Part shown: piece after piece, positions 53,336 to 61,461 of the stretch
Numbering within the stretch: the stretch's first letter is position 1
Layout: each line of letters begins with the position of its first letter
Assembly (NCBI RefSeq): GCF_037948395.1
Contig: NZ_CP149940.1
Span: 4,526,001-4,590,000, forward strand
DNA from: Serratia nevei
Lineage (GTDB): Bacteria; Pseudomonadota; Gammaproteobacteria; Enterobacterales; Enterobacteriaceae
Direction of reading: 5' to 3'
DNA: 64,000 nt
Program-made: the position numbers and the translations under genes
Notes under the pieces: generated by a model
The model's database searches: none
The model's input: the letters and a program-made list of their open reading frames with translations, nothing else
What the model was told of the DNA's origin: nothing

Positions 53336-54685
53336 TTACGCCCTCCCCGAGTATTGGCCATACTGACCATCATGGAGGTCACTGAACGCGGTGAATTGCC
53401 CTTCAAACTTGACGCGAACGGTACCCGTTGCGCCCTGCCGCTGTTTACCAATGATAATTTCTGCCGTGCCGGCATCCTCTGAGTCGGCGTAATAGACCTC
53501 ATCCCGGTAGATGAAGGCGATCACATCGGCATCCTGCTCCAGCGCACCGGAGTCTCGCAGGTCACCATTAAAGGGACGTTTGTCAGCACGGCTTTCCAAC
53601 TGACGGTTCAGCTGAGATAGCGCCACAACGGGACAATCAAGTTCTTTGGCCAGCGCTTTCAGACTGCGGGAAATTTCTGAAATTTCCTGAGTGCGGTTTT
53701 CCTGTCCAGGGCAACGCATCAGCTGCAGGTAATCGACCATGATTAAACCCGGATTACCATACAACCGGGTATAGCGCCGTGCCCTGGAACGCAGCAGTGC
53801 GGGGGTCAAATACGATTCATCGTCAATAATCAGGCGGTTTTCCAATGGCAACAACCGTTCCATCGCTTTGGAAATACGCGCCCAGTCTTCATCATCCAAT
53901 TGGCCGCTGCGCAGCCTTGAAAGTTCAACCCGCCCGTCAACAGCAATCAGGCGTTGGAGCAACTGCTCGCGCGGCATTTCCAGGCTAAAGAAGAATGCAG
54001 GTTTCTCCGTGCCTCGAAGTGCGCCAGTGTAGGCGCTCAACGCAAAGGCGGTTTTGCCCATCGACGGCCGTGCGGCAAGCAAAACCAAATCCCCCGGCTG
54101 CAAACCACACGTCATCATATCCAGCTCTGAGAAGCCGGTCGGGGTGCCTGTGATCCCATTACCGCCACTCACCGTCTCCAGATAGGTCACGACAGCATTC
54201 AGCCCATCGGTCAGGCTGACATTCTGCTGTGACAGTGTGTGCTCCGAGAGCTGGAACAATTGCTGTTCTGCCCTTTCGGTCAGGGCGGCAGAATCTGCAC
54301 GAGGATTGGCAGCATCAGCGCTCAATTCACGCCCGAGCTGCAACAGGCTACGCAGTCGACTGCGTTCAGCGACTATCCCGGCATAGGCGACAATATTGGC
54401 AGCGCTCGGTGTGTTTTTAGACAACTCAGCCAGATAGGCAAAACCGCCGACCTGCTCGAGCTCACCATTTTGTTCCAGTGACTCATGGAGCGTGATCAGA
54501 TCAATCGGCTGCTGAACAGCCATCAGACGAGCCATCGCCTGGAAGATTCGGCGATGTACCGCCAGATAAAAATCACGATCTCCAATTAATGGAAGAATGT
54601 CATCCCAACGCTCGTTATCCAGCATCAAGCCACCGAGAACGGCCTGCTCGGCATCTGAAGAATAAGGAATATGCATATCAACCAT
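53336..54685 (-). CDS. dnaB: Replicative DNA helicase, DnaB type
   Basis: Predicted 449 residues from the ATG at 54685 (GGAGGTGCGCC before it). N-terminal DnaB domain (YSSDAEQAVLGGLMLDNERW), Walker A AARPSMGKTAFAL near residue 207, Walker B LIMVDYLQLM, and the DnaB signature LSQLNRQLESRADKRP. A helicase of this kind is standard in SPI-7-class ICE maintenance modules. Overlaps the upstream gene's stop by 8 bp. Confidence 0.95.
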   Translation of the reverse strand: MVDMHIPYSSDAEQAVLGGLMLDNERWDDILPLIGDRDFYLAVHRRIFQAMARLMAVQQPIDLITLHESLEQNGELEQVGGFAYLAELSKNTPSAANIVAYAGIVAERSRLRSLLQLGRELSADAANPRADSAALTERAEQQLFQLSEHTLSQQNVSLTDGLNAVVTYLETVSGGNGITGTPTGFSELDMMTCGLQPGDLVLLAARPSMGKTAFALSAYTGALRGTEKPAFFFSLEMPREQLLQRLIAVDGRVELSRLRSGQLDDEDWARISKAMERLLPLENRLIIDDESYLTPALLRSRARRYTRLYGNPGLIMVDYLQLMRCPGQENRTQEISEISRSLKALAKELDCPVVALSQLNRQLESRADKRPFNGDLRDSGALEQDADVIAFIYRDEVYYADSEDAGTAEIIIGKQRQGATGTVRVKFEGQFTAFSDLHDGQYGQYSGRA

Positions 54686-55343
54686 GGCGCACCTCCGATC
54701 CTTCACCGTCAGTTGTTAACGGGTGCCCAAGAAAAGTCGGGCAGCAAGAACAGACACCCAACCCAGTTTCACGATTGACCTTGAGCCAACTGCATGGTTT
54801 GCTGTTTTTATCCAGGCAAGCATGGCCATCTGTACAACCGCACCCTACGCAAGTTGCCTCTTTTAGGTGAGTATTCTCGGCATCGGCGCCACAGATGTGC
54901 TCAAGAACCGCGGTGGCCTCATACGGAGCCTCGGCCATTTCGTGAAGACATTCAGCATCATAGAAGCTGGCAGCATGATTGGTTTTTGCCATCATCAACG
55001 CATGCATTTTCAACATGCGGCGCAGCGCATTCTCCGTGGTTTCCAAATTACGGTTAAGCACATTGACGTAAGCCAGTAGCTGTGGTGCTGCAGCGGCCAG
55101 ATAACCATTAGCCCGTTGCTCCTCAAGACTCACATCACGGCTCCCACCGTTATCCGACCAGTGCTCAAGCCCAAGTTTTTCCCAGTCTGGAACAATCGCG
55201 ACATTAGGGATTTCCACATGCTCGAAGCCGTTGACATCCACGACAGTGACGCCATCGCTATAGAGTTCAAGAACCTTCCAGGGTGCAGGTGCGGCTAACT
55301 CGCGCTGTTCATTAAGAAAGGTCACTAGCTGTTCAATATTCAT
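54678..55343 (-). CDS. ICE protein with cysteine-rich C-terminal motif
   Basis: Predicted 221 residues; start overlaps the parA stop by 4 bp (ATGA). The C-terminus has a metal-binding-looking module: CVGCGCTDGHAC, then PCSWLKVNRE and CSCC, a pattern found in many phage and island proteins (CxxC...C...PCSW...CSxC). The middle carries a likely helical region (NVLNRNLETTENALRRMLK). Function unknown; a small zinc-binding accessory of the replication-partition operon is a reasonable guess. Confidence 0.7.
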   Translation of the reverse strand: MNIEQLVTFLNEQRELAAPAPWKVLELYSDGVTVVDVNGFEHVEIPNVAIVPDWEKLGLEHWSDNGGSRDVSLEEQRANGYLAAAAPQLLAYVNVLNRNLETTENALRRMLKMHALMMAKTNHAASFYDAECLHEMAEAPYEATAVLEHICGADAENTHLKEATCVGCGCTDGHACLDKNSKPCSWLKVNRETGLGVCSCCPTFLGHPLTTDGEGSEVRHG

Positions 55344-56257
55344 TGATTTACCTCCAGACGCAGAACGTCGAAGTCGGCAACCCAGTGAGGGAACAACTCG
55401 CAGGCCAGCTCATACATAGTGTCCGCAGCAGCGAGCGTTGATGTGCGTGTGGTGGTTCTTTCAAGACGATGAACAGGTTGGCCGGAAGCATGCCCCATTT
55501 TGTAAATTTCAAGCTTGGGGATGATGGTGTCGAGAAGGGAGACGTCGAAGGTATCTGCACGCAGATACTGCCCGTTATCGATAATGCCGCGCAGACTGTT
55601 CAGGGTCTGCCAATCCAGATTCGTGTACTCCATGCAGTTCGTCAGAATACGGATACGCGGTAACGCAATACCGTAGCTGGTCAGCGGCAATAATCCTTCC
55701 ATCAACCCCAATGTGCCACGCAGAAACTCACGCGTATCCGGCAATATAGGCTTGATAACACCGACAGCGAACTCCGTACTGGCAACCAGAATCAGTTCTA
55801 GCATCACAGACGCCGCGCCTTTGGAGTCAATGATGATGACGTCGTACTCGTTGAACAAAGGGTGCTGCAGAACATTCTTCAGCCGCATACGACCATCAGG
55901 GGCATGCAACATGGCAGAAGATAAACGGTCGTGGGGATCGTTGGAAACGATGACATCGAGATTAGGGATAACAGAACGGGAGATGATTTCTTCGGGTTGG
56001 TTGAGATCGACAGTCTTCATCAACAGTTCATACAAACCGTTGGGGGCTTCATATTCCAGGGAGAAAATGCTGCTTGCGGTGGGTTGGGAGTGGTCACCAT
56101 CGATGAGGAGAGTTTTTTTACCTGCATCGGCAAGGAAGCCGGCAAGGTTGGCGCTTTGAGTGGATTTACCTTCGCCCCCTTTGGTTGAGACCATAGGGAT
56201 AACGCGAGGCTTAGTACTGTTAGAAACAGTAGCGGCTTTTGTGACGATATTTTCCAT
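55340..56257 (-). CDS. parA: ParA-family partition ATPase
   Basis: Predicted 305 residues. Deviant Walker A STKGGEGKSTQSA at residues ~24-36 (KGGEGKST rather than KGGVGKT), and VIIIDSKGAAS as Walker B-like segment. It is the first gene of the leftward maintenance operon and the one nearest the ICE end, exactly as in SPI-7-class ICEs. It would drive partition of the excised form with ParB. A 7-bp inverted repeat precedes the start codon. Confidence 0.92.
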   Translation of the reverse strand: MENIVTKAATVSNSTKPRVIPMVSTKGGEGKSTQSANLAGFLADAGKKTLLIDGDHSQPTASSIFSLEYEAPNGLYELLMKTVDLNQPEEIISRSVIPNLDVIVSNDPHDRLSSAMLHAPDGRMRLKNVLQHPLFNEYDVIIIDSKGAASVMLELILVASTEFAVGVIKPILPDTREFLRGTLGLMEGLLPLTSYGIALPRIRILTNCMEYTNLDWQTLNSLRGIIDNGQYLRADTFDVSLLDTIIPKLEIYKMGHASGQPVHRLERTTTRTSTLAAADTMYELACELFPHWVADFDVLRLEVNQ

Positions 56258-56265
56258 GTGTACAC

Positions 56266-56282
56266 TCGAATAAAGTATTCGA
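56266..56282. promoter_or_regulatory. Inverted repeat before parA
   Basis: TCGAATA (56266-56272), AAG, TATTCGA (56276-56282): a perfect 7-bp inverted repeat starting 9 bp upstream of the parA ATG. Position suits an operator for autoregulation by ParA or ParB. TTCGAT recurs at 56291-56297. Confidence 0.55.
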
Positions 56283-56347
56283 TGAGTACAAATTCGATGC
56301 AGAAACTAATTTCACACTGCGATAATTCAACTTGCTAGCGAAGAGAG

Positions 56348-56394
56348 GATTGAAAATCCCCGTGTCCTTGGTTCGATTCCGAGTCCGGGCACCA
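56348..56394 (+). tRNA. tRNA-Phe 3' end fragment, ICE attachment site
   Basis: The 47 bases from GATTGAAAATCCCCGTG to ...GAGTCCGGGCACCA equal the anticodon-loop-to-3'-end part of enterobacterial tRNA-Phe (GAA anticodon in TTGAAAA), including the CCA. Upstream bases do not continue the tRNA, so it is a fragment made by site-specific ICE integration, not a working gene. It lies 91 bp from parA, as at the tRNA-Phe ends of SPI-7-like elements. The complete tRNA is expected at the other ICE end. Confidence 0.88.
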
Positions 56395-57290
56395 TATTTA
56401 GAGAACCCAGCCTATGGCTGGGTTTTTCGCTTTCTGGAGTACGGACTCTCCATCGAACTACGTTCGATTATTCGGCCAAGGGCCTCACCCTACGGGCCAG
56501 CGCTAAAGCGCTGTTCAACCCGGCGCAGGCGCCGGTTGTCCGAGTCCGGTCGCCCTATTTAGAGAACCCAGCCTATGGCTGGGTTTTTCGCTTTCTGGAG
56601 TACGGACTCTCCATCGAACTACGTTCGATTATTCGGCCAAGGGCCTCACCCTACGGGCCAGCGCTAAAGCGCTGTTCAACCCGGCGCAGGCGCCGGTTGT
56701 CCGAGTCCGGTCGCCCTATTTAGAGAACCCAGCCTATGGCTGGGTTTTTGCTTTTCAGGGACAGGACTCTCCATCGAACTGCGTTCGATTATTCGGCCAA
56801 AGGCCTCACCCTGCGGACCAGCGCTGAAGCGCTGTTCAACGCGGCGCAGGCGCCGGTTGTCCGAGTCCGGGCACCCTATTTAGAAGAACCCGCCTATGGC
56901 TGGGTTTTTGCTTTCTGAGATACGGACTCTCCATCGAACTACGTTCGATTATTCGGTCTGAAGACCTCACCCTGCGGGCCAGCGCTAAAGCGCTGTTCAA
57001 CCCAGCGCAGGCGCCGGTTGTCCGAGTCCGGGCACCCTATTTAGAAGAACCCGCCTATGGCGGGTTTTTCGTTTTCTGGGATACGGACTCTCCATCGAAC
57101 TACGTTCGATTATTCGGTCTGAAGGCCTCACCCTGCGGGCCAGCGCTAAAGCGCTGTTCAACCCGGCACAGGCGCCCGTTGTCCGAGTCCGGGCACCCTA
57201 TTTAGAATAACCCGCCTATGGCGGGTTTTTCGTTTTCTGGGATACGGACTCTCCATCGAACTACGTTCGATGATGCGGCCAAGGGCCTCG
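56395..57290 (+). repeat. 161-bp tandem repeats carrying tRNA-Phe 3' end pieces (RtT-like)
   Basis: Units begin TATTTAGA at 56395, 56556, 56717, 56877, 57038 and 57199 (periods 161, 161, 160, 161, 161); the last is broken off near 57290. Each has a terminator-like hairpin AACCC(A)GCC-TAT-GGC(T)GGGTT+T, then TCGAAC-TAC-GTTCGA, GGCC-aa-GGCC, CAGCGC-TAAA-GCGCTG, CCGGCGC-AG-GCGCCGG and finally CCGAGTCCGG(G/T)C(A/G)CC, which copies the tRNA-Phe 3' end. The design matches the E. coli tyrT tpr/rtT repeats, which also each carry a piece of tRNA 3' end. 161 is not a multiple of three, so no long protein runs through. Confidence 0.85.
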
Positions 57291-57339
57291 CTCGGAAGAA
57301 GGCAAAGTGCAGCGCGTGGTCGATCTGCGGCCGCGCTGA
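57277..57339 (+). pseudogene. Possible gene-end remnant after tandem repeats
   Basis: After the repeat stops at about 57285 a plus-strand frame reads SEEGKVQRVVDLRPR then TGA at 57337-57339, which looks like a protein C-terminus. No start or upstream part remains. It may be the tail of a former downstream gene joined to the repeats by deletion. Confidence 0.3.
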
Positions 57340-57494
57340 GGCGCAGTACATACATAGCGGGACATCAGCAACGTCCTAAGCTCGAGGATTGGCTCAATGG
57401 CTGAGTGTCTAAAAGCATCCGCTGCAATGCTCTCGTGCAGAACTATTCCTACAAAACGGACTCCGGCATTGATCGCGACCAGAGCCGAGAAGAA

Positions 57495-57911
57495 CTATAT
57501 AGTTAATGAACGTATACCGAATAACTGTTTGAGCTGAAAATCAACGGCTGGAAGAACCGGTGAAAATAAATGACGAGTGGTTTTATACGGAAAAATTTTT
57601 CCCTGGTTTACTATGTGGTCTCTGATTTTTAACGGGCAGAAGGGCTCACCATTATTCCAGTCGTGTACTCTCACGCGTACATCAGTATAATCAAGCAATA
57701 TACAAGGAAGGTACATTAGCCCAAGATTATTGGCCACACGATATCGATGGTTGCCATCCATAATGATCCCCGTGTGCTTTTCAATGGGAACGGGTGTTAT
57801 CCATTTTTGGCAACGCGCTATCTCCTCTGTTAATGCTATAACATGTTCCATATTGACCTCTTCAGAGGGACGGATCAAGGCAACTGGGTGTAATATTACC
57901 TCATACTGCAT
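57495..57911 (-). CDS. SbnI/SerK-like ParB-fold protein (putative serine kinase)
   Basis: Predicted 138 residues from the ATG at 57911, with AGGTGAGGTG before it, 7 bp after the stop of the preceding gene. The ParB/sulfiredoxin-like fold is indicated by HPVALIRPSEEVNMEHVIAL and IIMDGNHRYRVANNLG. SbnI of Staphylococcus aureus, of the same fold, is a free-serine kinase supplying O-phospho-L-serine to SbnA. An SbnA homologue is in this operon, which makes that role attractive. The protein is shorter than SbnI (about 254 residues), so only the catalytic-type domain is present; kinase activity is inference. Confidence 0.7.
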   Translation of the reverse strand: MQYEVILHPVALIRPSEEVNMEHVIALTEEIARCQKWITPVPIEKHTGIIMDGNHRYRVANNLGLMYLPCILLDYTDVRVRVHDWNNGEPFCPLKIRDHIVNQGKIFPYKTTRHLFSPVLPAVDFQLKQLFGIRSLTI

Positions 57912-57918
57912 GTTCACC

Positions 57919-59103
57919 TCACCTGAAATTTTCAAGGGCATTAAGTAAGATATCTATCTCATCTTCACTGTTATACGCATGAACGGATGCACGAACGACT
58001 GACTCCAGCCCACGATTTCGCATGTCAATGAATGTCGAACTAAATCGAGAACATGAGACATTAATTCGACGTGGTTGAGCCGATAGGTATTCCTTAACAG
58101 ATTCAGCTGTTTTATTTTTAACTGTAAATGTAACTATTCCTGATAGATTATCTCCTTTATCCTGTAACTGAACGTGCGTTATACATTTCAGGCCTAAGCG
58201 AAGTTGCTTAGCCAACTTAAAAATTCTTTGCGTTACTTTATCTTGCCCTAACGAAAGCGCATATTTCGCGGCAGCCCCCAGGCCAAGCCTGTCAGCGATA
58301 TTTGCCTCCCAGCATTCGAATCGTCGGGCTCCCTCGCTAATATGATAACTCTGCTCATCTATAAGTCTTGCAGCATGGTGATCAAGCCACACCGGTTCAA
58401 TATTCGAACTCAGGGTGCTGTCCATCCATAAAAAACCCGTACCGCGTGGAGCTCGCAGGTATTTACGCCCTGAGGCTGTTAACACGTGGCACCCAATTTT
58501 TTGGACATCAAGTTGTAAATGTCCAATACCCTGGCAAGCATCAAGGAAAAACCACACGCCAGCATCACGAGCAAGGGCGCCCATTTTTTCTACCGGCTGT
58601 ATTGGTCCCCCATGAGTTCCCAGTATTGGGAGGCTGATTAATCTGACCCGAGGGTTGCCAAGGGCATGTTGTAATTGCTTCAGACAAACAGCCCCCTCCT
58701 CATCCGCTTCCAGAATGTTGATCTGAATGCCATCACGTTTTTGTCGTTGCAGGTAAGGTATATAATTACCTGCATATTCAGTGGTCGAAGTCAGGATGAT
58801 ATCTCCAGGGCGCAAGGGAAGAGAGTAGAATGCGATGTCCCAGGCCCGGGTAGCATTTTCCACAAGCGCGATATCTGCAGGCTTTGCCTGGATCATTTTC
58901 GCCAGATAACCATATATATCACTAAGCCATTGGCGCTCACTCTCTGCGGCTTCATACCCACCGAGGGTAATTTCTTTTAAATAGTGTTCATGCACAGCCT
59001 GTATAACCGGGACAGGCATTAAGCTTGCTCCTGCATTGTTAAAATGAATAACATGCTCAGTCCCTGGCGTGTCAGCGCGGAGTTGTGCCAGACTTAACGT
59101 CAT
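57919..59103 (-). CDS. Class V aminotransferase-fold PLP enzyme
   Basis: Predicted 394 residues. Class V features: IHFNNAGASLMPVPV at the start, VENATRAWDIAFYS, FLDACQGIGHLQLDVQ and the PLP lysine in TASGRKYLRAPRGTGFLW near residue 210. Relatives include cysteine desulfurases, isopenicillin-N epimerases and EgtE-like lyases, so the reaction (transamination, epimerisation or C-S/C-N lyase) cannot be read. It overlaps the binding-protein gene by 32 bp. Its place in a Dap/opine-type metallophore operon suggests it makes or modifies an amino-acid unit. Confidence 0.82.
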   Translation of the reverse strand: MTLSLAQLRADTPGTEHVIHFNNAGASLMPVPVIQAVHEHYLKEITLGGYEAAESERQWLSDIYGYLAKMIQAKPADIALVENATRAWDIAFYSLPLRPGDIILTSTTEYAGNYIPYLQRQKRDGIQINILEADEEGAVCLKQLQHALGNPRVRLISLPILGTHGGPIQPVEKMGALARDAGVWFFLDACQGIGHLQLDVQKIGCHVLTASGRKYLRAPRGTGFLWMDSTLSSNIEPVWLDHHAARLIDEQSYHISEGARRFECWEANIADRLGLGAAAKYALSLGQDKVTQRIFKLAKQLRLGLKCITHVQLQDKGDNLSGIVTFTVKNKTAESVKEYLSAQPRRINVSCSRFSSTFIDMRNRGLESVVRASVHAYNSEDEIDILLNALENFR

Positions 59104-60232
59104 GGTTATTCTCCTCTTTTTTCAGGCTTACCATATACCCGGATTGATACGGAACGGGAAGAAATTCCTGATGCATACGACGGAATGTGTCATCAGGGGC
59201 CAGGTCCGCGAATAATTGTGGATGTATCCATCTGGCGAGTTGCTGGATGGCAATAACGTCATACGGGCTGTTGTAGAACTGATGCCAGATGGCGAAAAAT
59301 GCGCTATTACGGCGGGCAGTGCTATCTGCATAAGCTGGACGGGTGGTGAACCATGCCAGCTTACGCCTGGACTCCTCGATATTGACGCCCGGTCCGAGAG
59401 GGATCCACCTTCCGCCAGGAACGAAGGCCTGAAAATTCCCGCTGGTGAGTATGACGACATCAGGATTTGCAGCTATCACCTTTTCAGGATTTAGCGTAAA
59501 AAATGAACCGGGAGCAAGATTGGCTGCGATATTGTCTCCTCCGGCTAATTTAACAAAACGCCCAAAGCTCCCCTTTCCAAAGGTCATACAGCATTCTTCT
59601 GAATAACCTCCAAGACGTTCTAAAAATACCTTTGGCAATGGCTTCTGTAATTTTAAAGTCCTGGATATGACGCGTTGTAACTCACTATCGCGAAACTTTA
59701 AATAGGCTTCAGAGCGTTCCGATTGACCAAATAACTCGCCAAATAGTTTCACTGTAGGAGGAATATGTGCAATAGGGTCATACCGAAAATCCACATAGAC
59801 AATTGGGATACCCGCACTGGCAAGTGCGGCTTCATACCCTGAGTCAACAATGGCATTTCGCGCATCCATATTCATGATGATGACGTCAGGTTTCAAATTA
59901 ATAGCCTGTTCGATATCGAAGGTCCCTTGCTCGCTGCCTCCAAATGTCGGGATTTTCTCCAGTTGTGGAAACTGTTGCCGGTACTGCTGCCATGTTGCCG
60001 GATCTGACTGTATTAAATCTTTCCGCCAGGCCACTATCCTCTTGGCAGGATTTTCTTTATCAAGCATTGCGACCAGATACAGTTGGCGCCCTTCCCCAAG
60101 GATGACACGCTGTACCGGTAATTTGATGTTAACGGTTCGGCCAAGGAGATCGGTTACAGGCGTCACCGTCTGTTCAGCATGAGCAACTGATGAGGTTAAC
60201 AATACAATAAAGAGCACAAGTCGTAATATCAT
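59072..60232 (-). CDS. Iron-siderophore ABC-type substrate-binding protein
   Basis: Predicted 386 residues with signal peptide MILRLVLFIVLLTSSVAHA. Fe-siderophore binding-protein features (PF01497 style): VTDLLGRTVNIKLPVQRVIL, FGGSEQGTFDIEQAINLKPDVII, GGDNIAANLAPGSFFTLNPE. It overlaps the MFS gene stop by 4 bp. No permease or ATPase gene follows in the window, so these may lie elsewhere, or the protein works with a general uptake system. Its presence argues that the product of this operon binds a metal. Confidence 0.85.
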   Translation of the reverse strand: MILRLVLFIVLLTSSVAHAEQTVTPVTDLLGRTVNIKLPVQRVILGEGRQLYLVAMLDKENPAKRIVAWRKDLIQSDPATWQQYRQQFPQLEKIPTFGGSEQGTFDIEQAINLKPDVIIMNMDARNAIVDSGYEAALASAGIPIVYVDFRYDPIAHIPPTVKLFGELFGQSERSEAYLKFRDSELQRVISRTLKLQKPLPKVFLERLGGYSEECCMTFGKGSFGRFVKLAGGDNIAANLAPGSFFTLNPEKVIAANPDVVILTSGNFQAFVPGGRWIPLGPGVNIEESRRKLAWFTTRPAYADSTARRNSAFFAIWHQFYNSPYDVIAIQQLARWIHPQLFADLAPDDTFRRMHQEFLPVPYQSGYMVSLKKEENNHDVKSGTTPR

Positions 60233-61461
60233 TTTTCATAACCTATTTTCTTGTTGAATTCCCTTGAAGAACGGCTGATTTTTAACGTAATCATTAAAGT
60301 CATGGAATACATGACCACAACGCAAAGAAACAACGCTGACAACCCCGGCCAGAGAAGGACTACGCCCCCCAAAGCAATACCTATGATGGAGGCGAACTGG
60401 CTGATGCTCTGGACCACCCCCAATATATACCCTTGCATACCTTCGGCTGTTGTGCGCGAAATTAATGCGGTAAGCACAGGCGTGGTTGCGCCAAGGAGAA
60501 TTCCCCATAAAAAATAAAGCCCGATGAACCAGCTGGTTTCCCTTACTGTAGCCAGCAGCAGTGTTACCAGGATACATCCCATGATGATCCCCACCATTCG
60601 GTAGAGCGTGCTGGCTATATCGTGCGCTTCAAACCATCTTGCCCAGAGAGACGCTGATACAATCACTCCCGTAGCCTGTAATCCATAAGCTAATCCTGTT
60701 AGCCAATTAGGGGCATTGAACACCGTGCTGACATAAAGAGAAAAAGGCGTTTGCGTAATCATGCGGCTCATTAATAACAAGCCAAGAACCGTCAGTAAGC
60801 CAACAATGACGCCATTGTTGATTCCAGTTGGAGTCCTTTTCTTATCTTTTGAATGAACAGCTGAAGTAGACGAGACTCCATGAGGAGCATCAGCAGGTAA
60901 TATGAAAAGAACAATCAGTGCACATAGCGTACAAATAATGAATGCGCTGACGTTTATCCAGAAGAAACTCAGTAGATCGAGAATGGCTCCCCCGATAATC
61001 GCCCCTGCCAAAGAGCCTGCGTTGGTCGACACCTGCAACCAGGCAAAAAGTCTCGTACGCTGTGCCGCTGGCACCATTGCAATACCATAGGCCTGCGCCG
61101 GCGCAATATAACCCGCACAGGTACCCTGTAAAAAACGTAAAATAAGCACCAGCCAGACGTCATTGGCGAAAGCAAGCCCAAGTTGCGTTAATGCCAGGCC
61201 CATCAGTGCGCGGATCATCATGACTTTATTGCCCGTTATGTCGCCTACCCGCCCCCAGAATGTGCTGGTTAGCATAACGCCAAGCATCGGTGCTATATAC
61301 ACCCCTGTGCCAGCGATGCTCAGTAGTTCTGTGGACGTCATGCTTTCGATATGAAGCGGCCAAAAAGGGCCGCTCATTTCCATCGCTCCCATCGAAAGCA
61401 GTTGCACGATAAACAGAAACTGGACAATAAAAGTCACACTGCCCGTTACGCGCATCCTCAT
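60229..61461 (-). CDS. MFS transporter, probable metallophore exporter
   Basis: Predicted 410 residues with about 12 membrane helices. The ATG at 61461 overlaps the dehydrogenase stop (ATGA) with GGAGG just before it; the open frame to 61533 is out of coding context. MFS hallmarks: FWGRVGDITGNKVMMIRAL (loop 2-3 motif) and RFLQGTCAGYIAPAQAYG. In siderophore operons such a transporter usually exports the product. Direction is inferred. Confidence 0.85.
   Translation of the reverse strand: MRMRVTGSVTFIVQFLFIVQLLSMGAMEMSGPFWPLHIESMTSTELLSIAGTGVYIAPMLGVMLTSTFWGRVGDITGNKVMMIRALMGLALTQLGLAFANDVWLVLILRFLQGTCAGYIAPAQAYGIAMVPAAQRTRLFAWLQVSTNAGSLAGAIIGGAILDLLSFFWINVSAFIICTLCALIVLFILPADAPHGVSSTSAVHSKDKKRTPTGINNGVIVGLLTVLGLLLMSRMITQTPFSLYVSTVFNAPNWLTGLAYGLQATGVIVSASLWARWFEAHDIASTLYRMVGIIMGCILVTLLLATVRETSWFIGLYFLWGILLGATTPVLTALISRTTAEGMQGYILGVVQSISQFASIIGIALGGVVLLWPGLSALFLCVVVMYSMTLMITLKISRSSREFNKKIGYEK

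Noticed and set aside
56348..56394. Complete tRNA-Phe gene
   Set aside because: Only the 3' 47 bases match; the 5' half (acceptor strand, D arm) is missing upstream.
56332..56918. Plus-strand frames in the tandem repeats (for example 76 codons at 56332)
   Set aside because: The 161-bp period shifts the frame in each unit, so reading frames are by-products of the repeats; similar to the doubtful tpr frame of tyrT.
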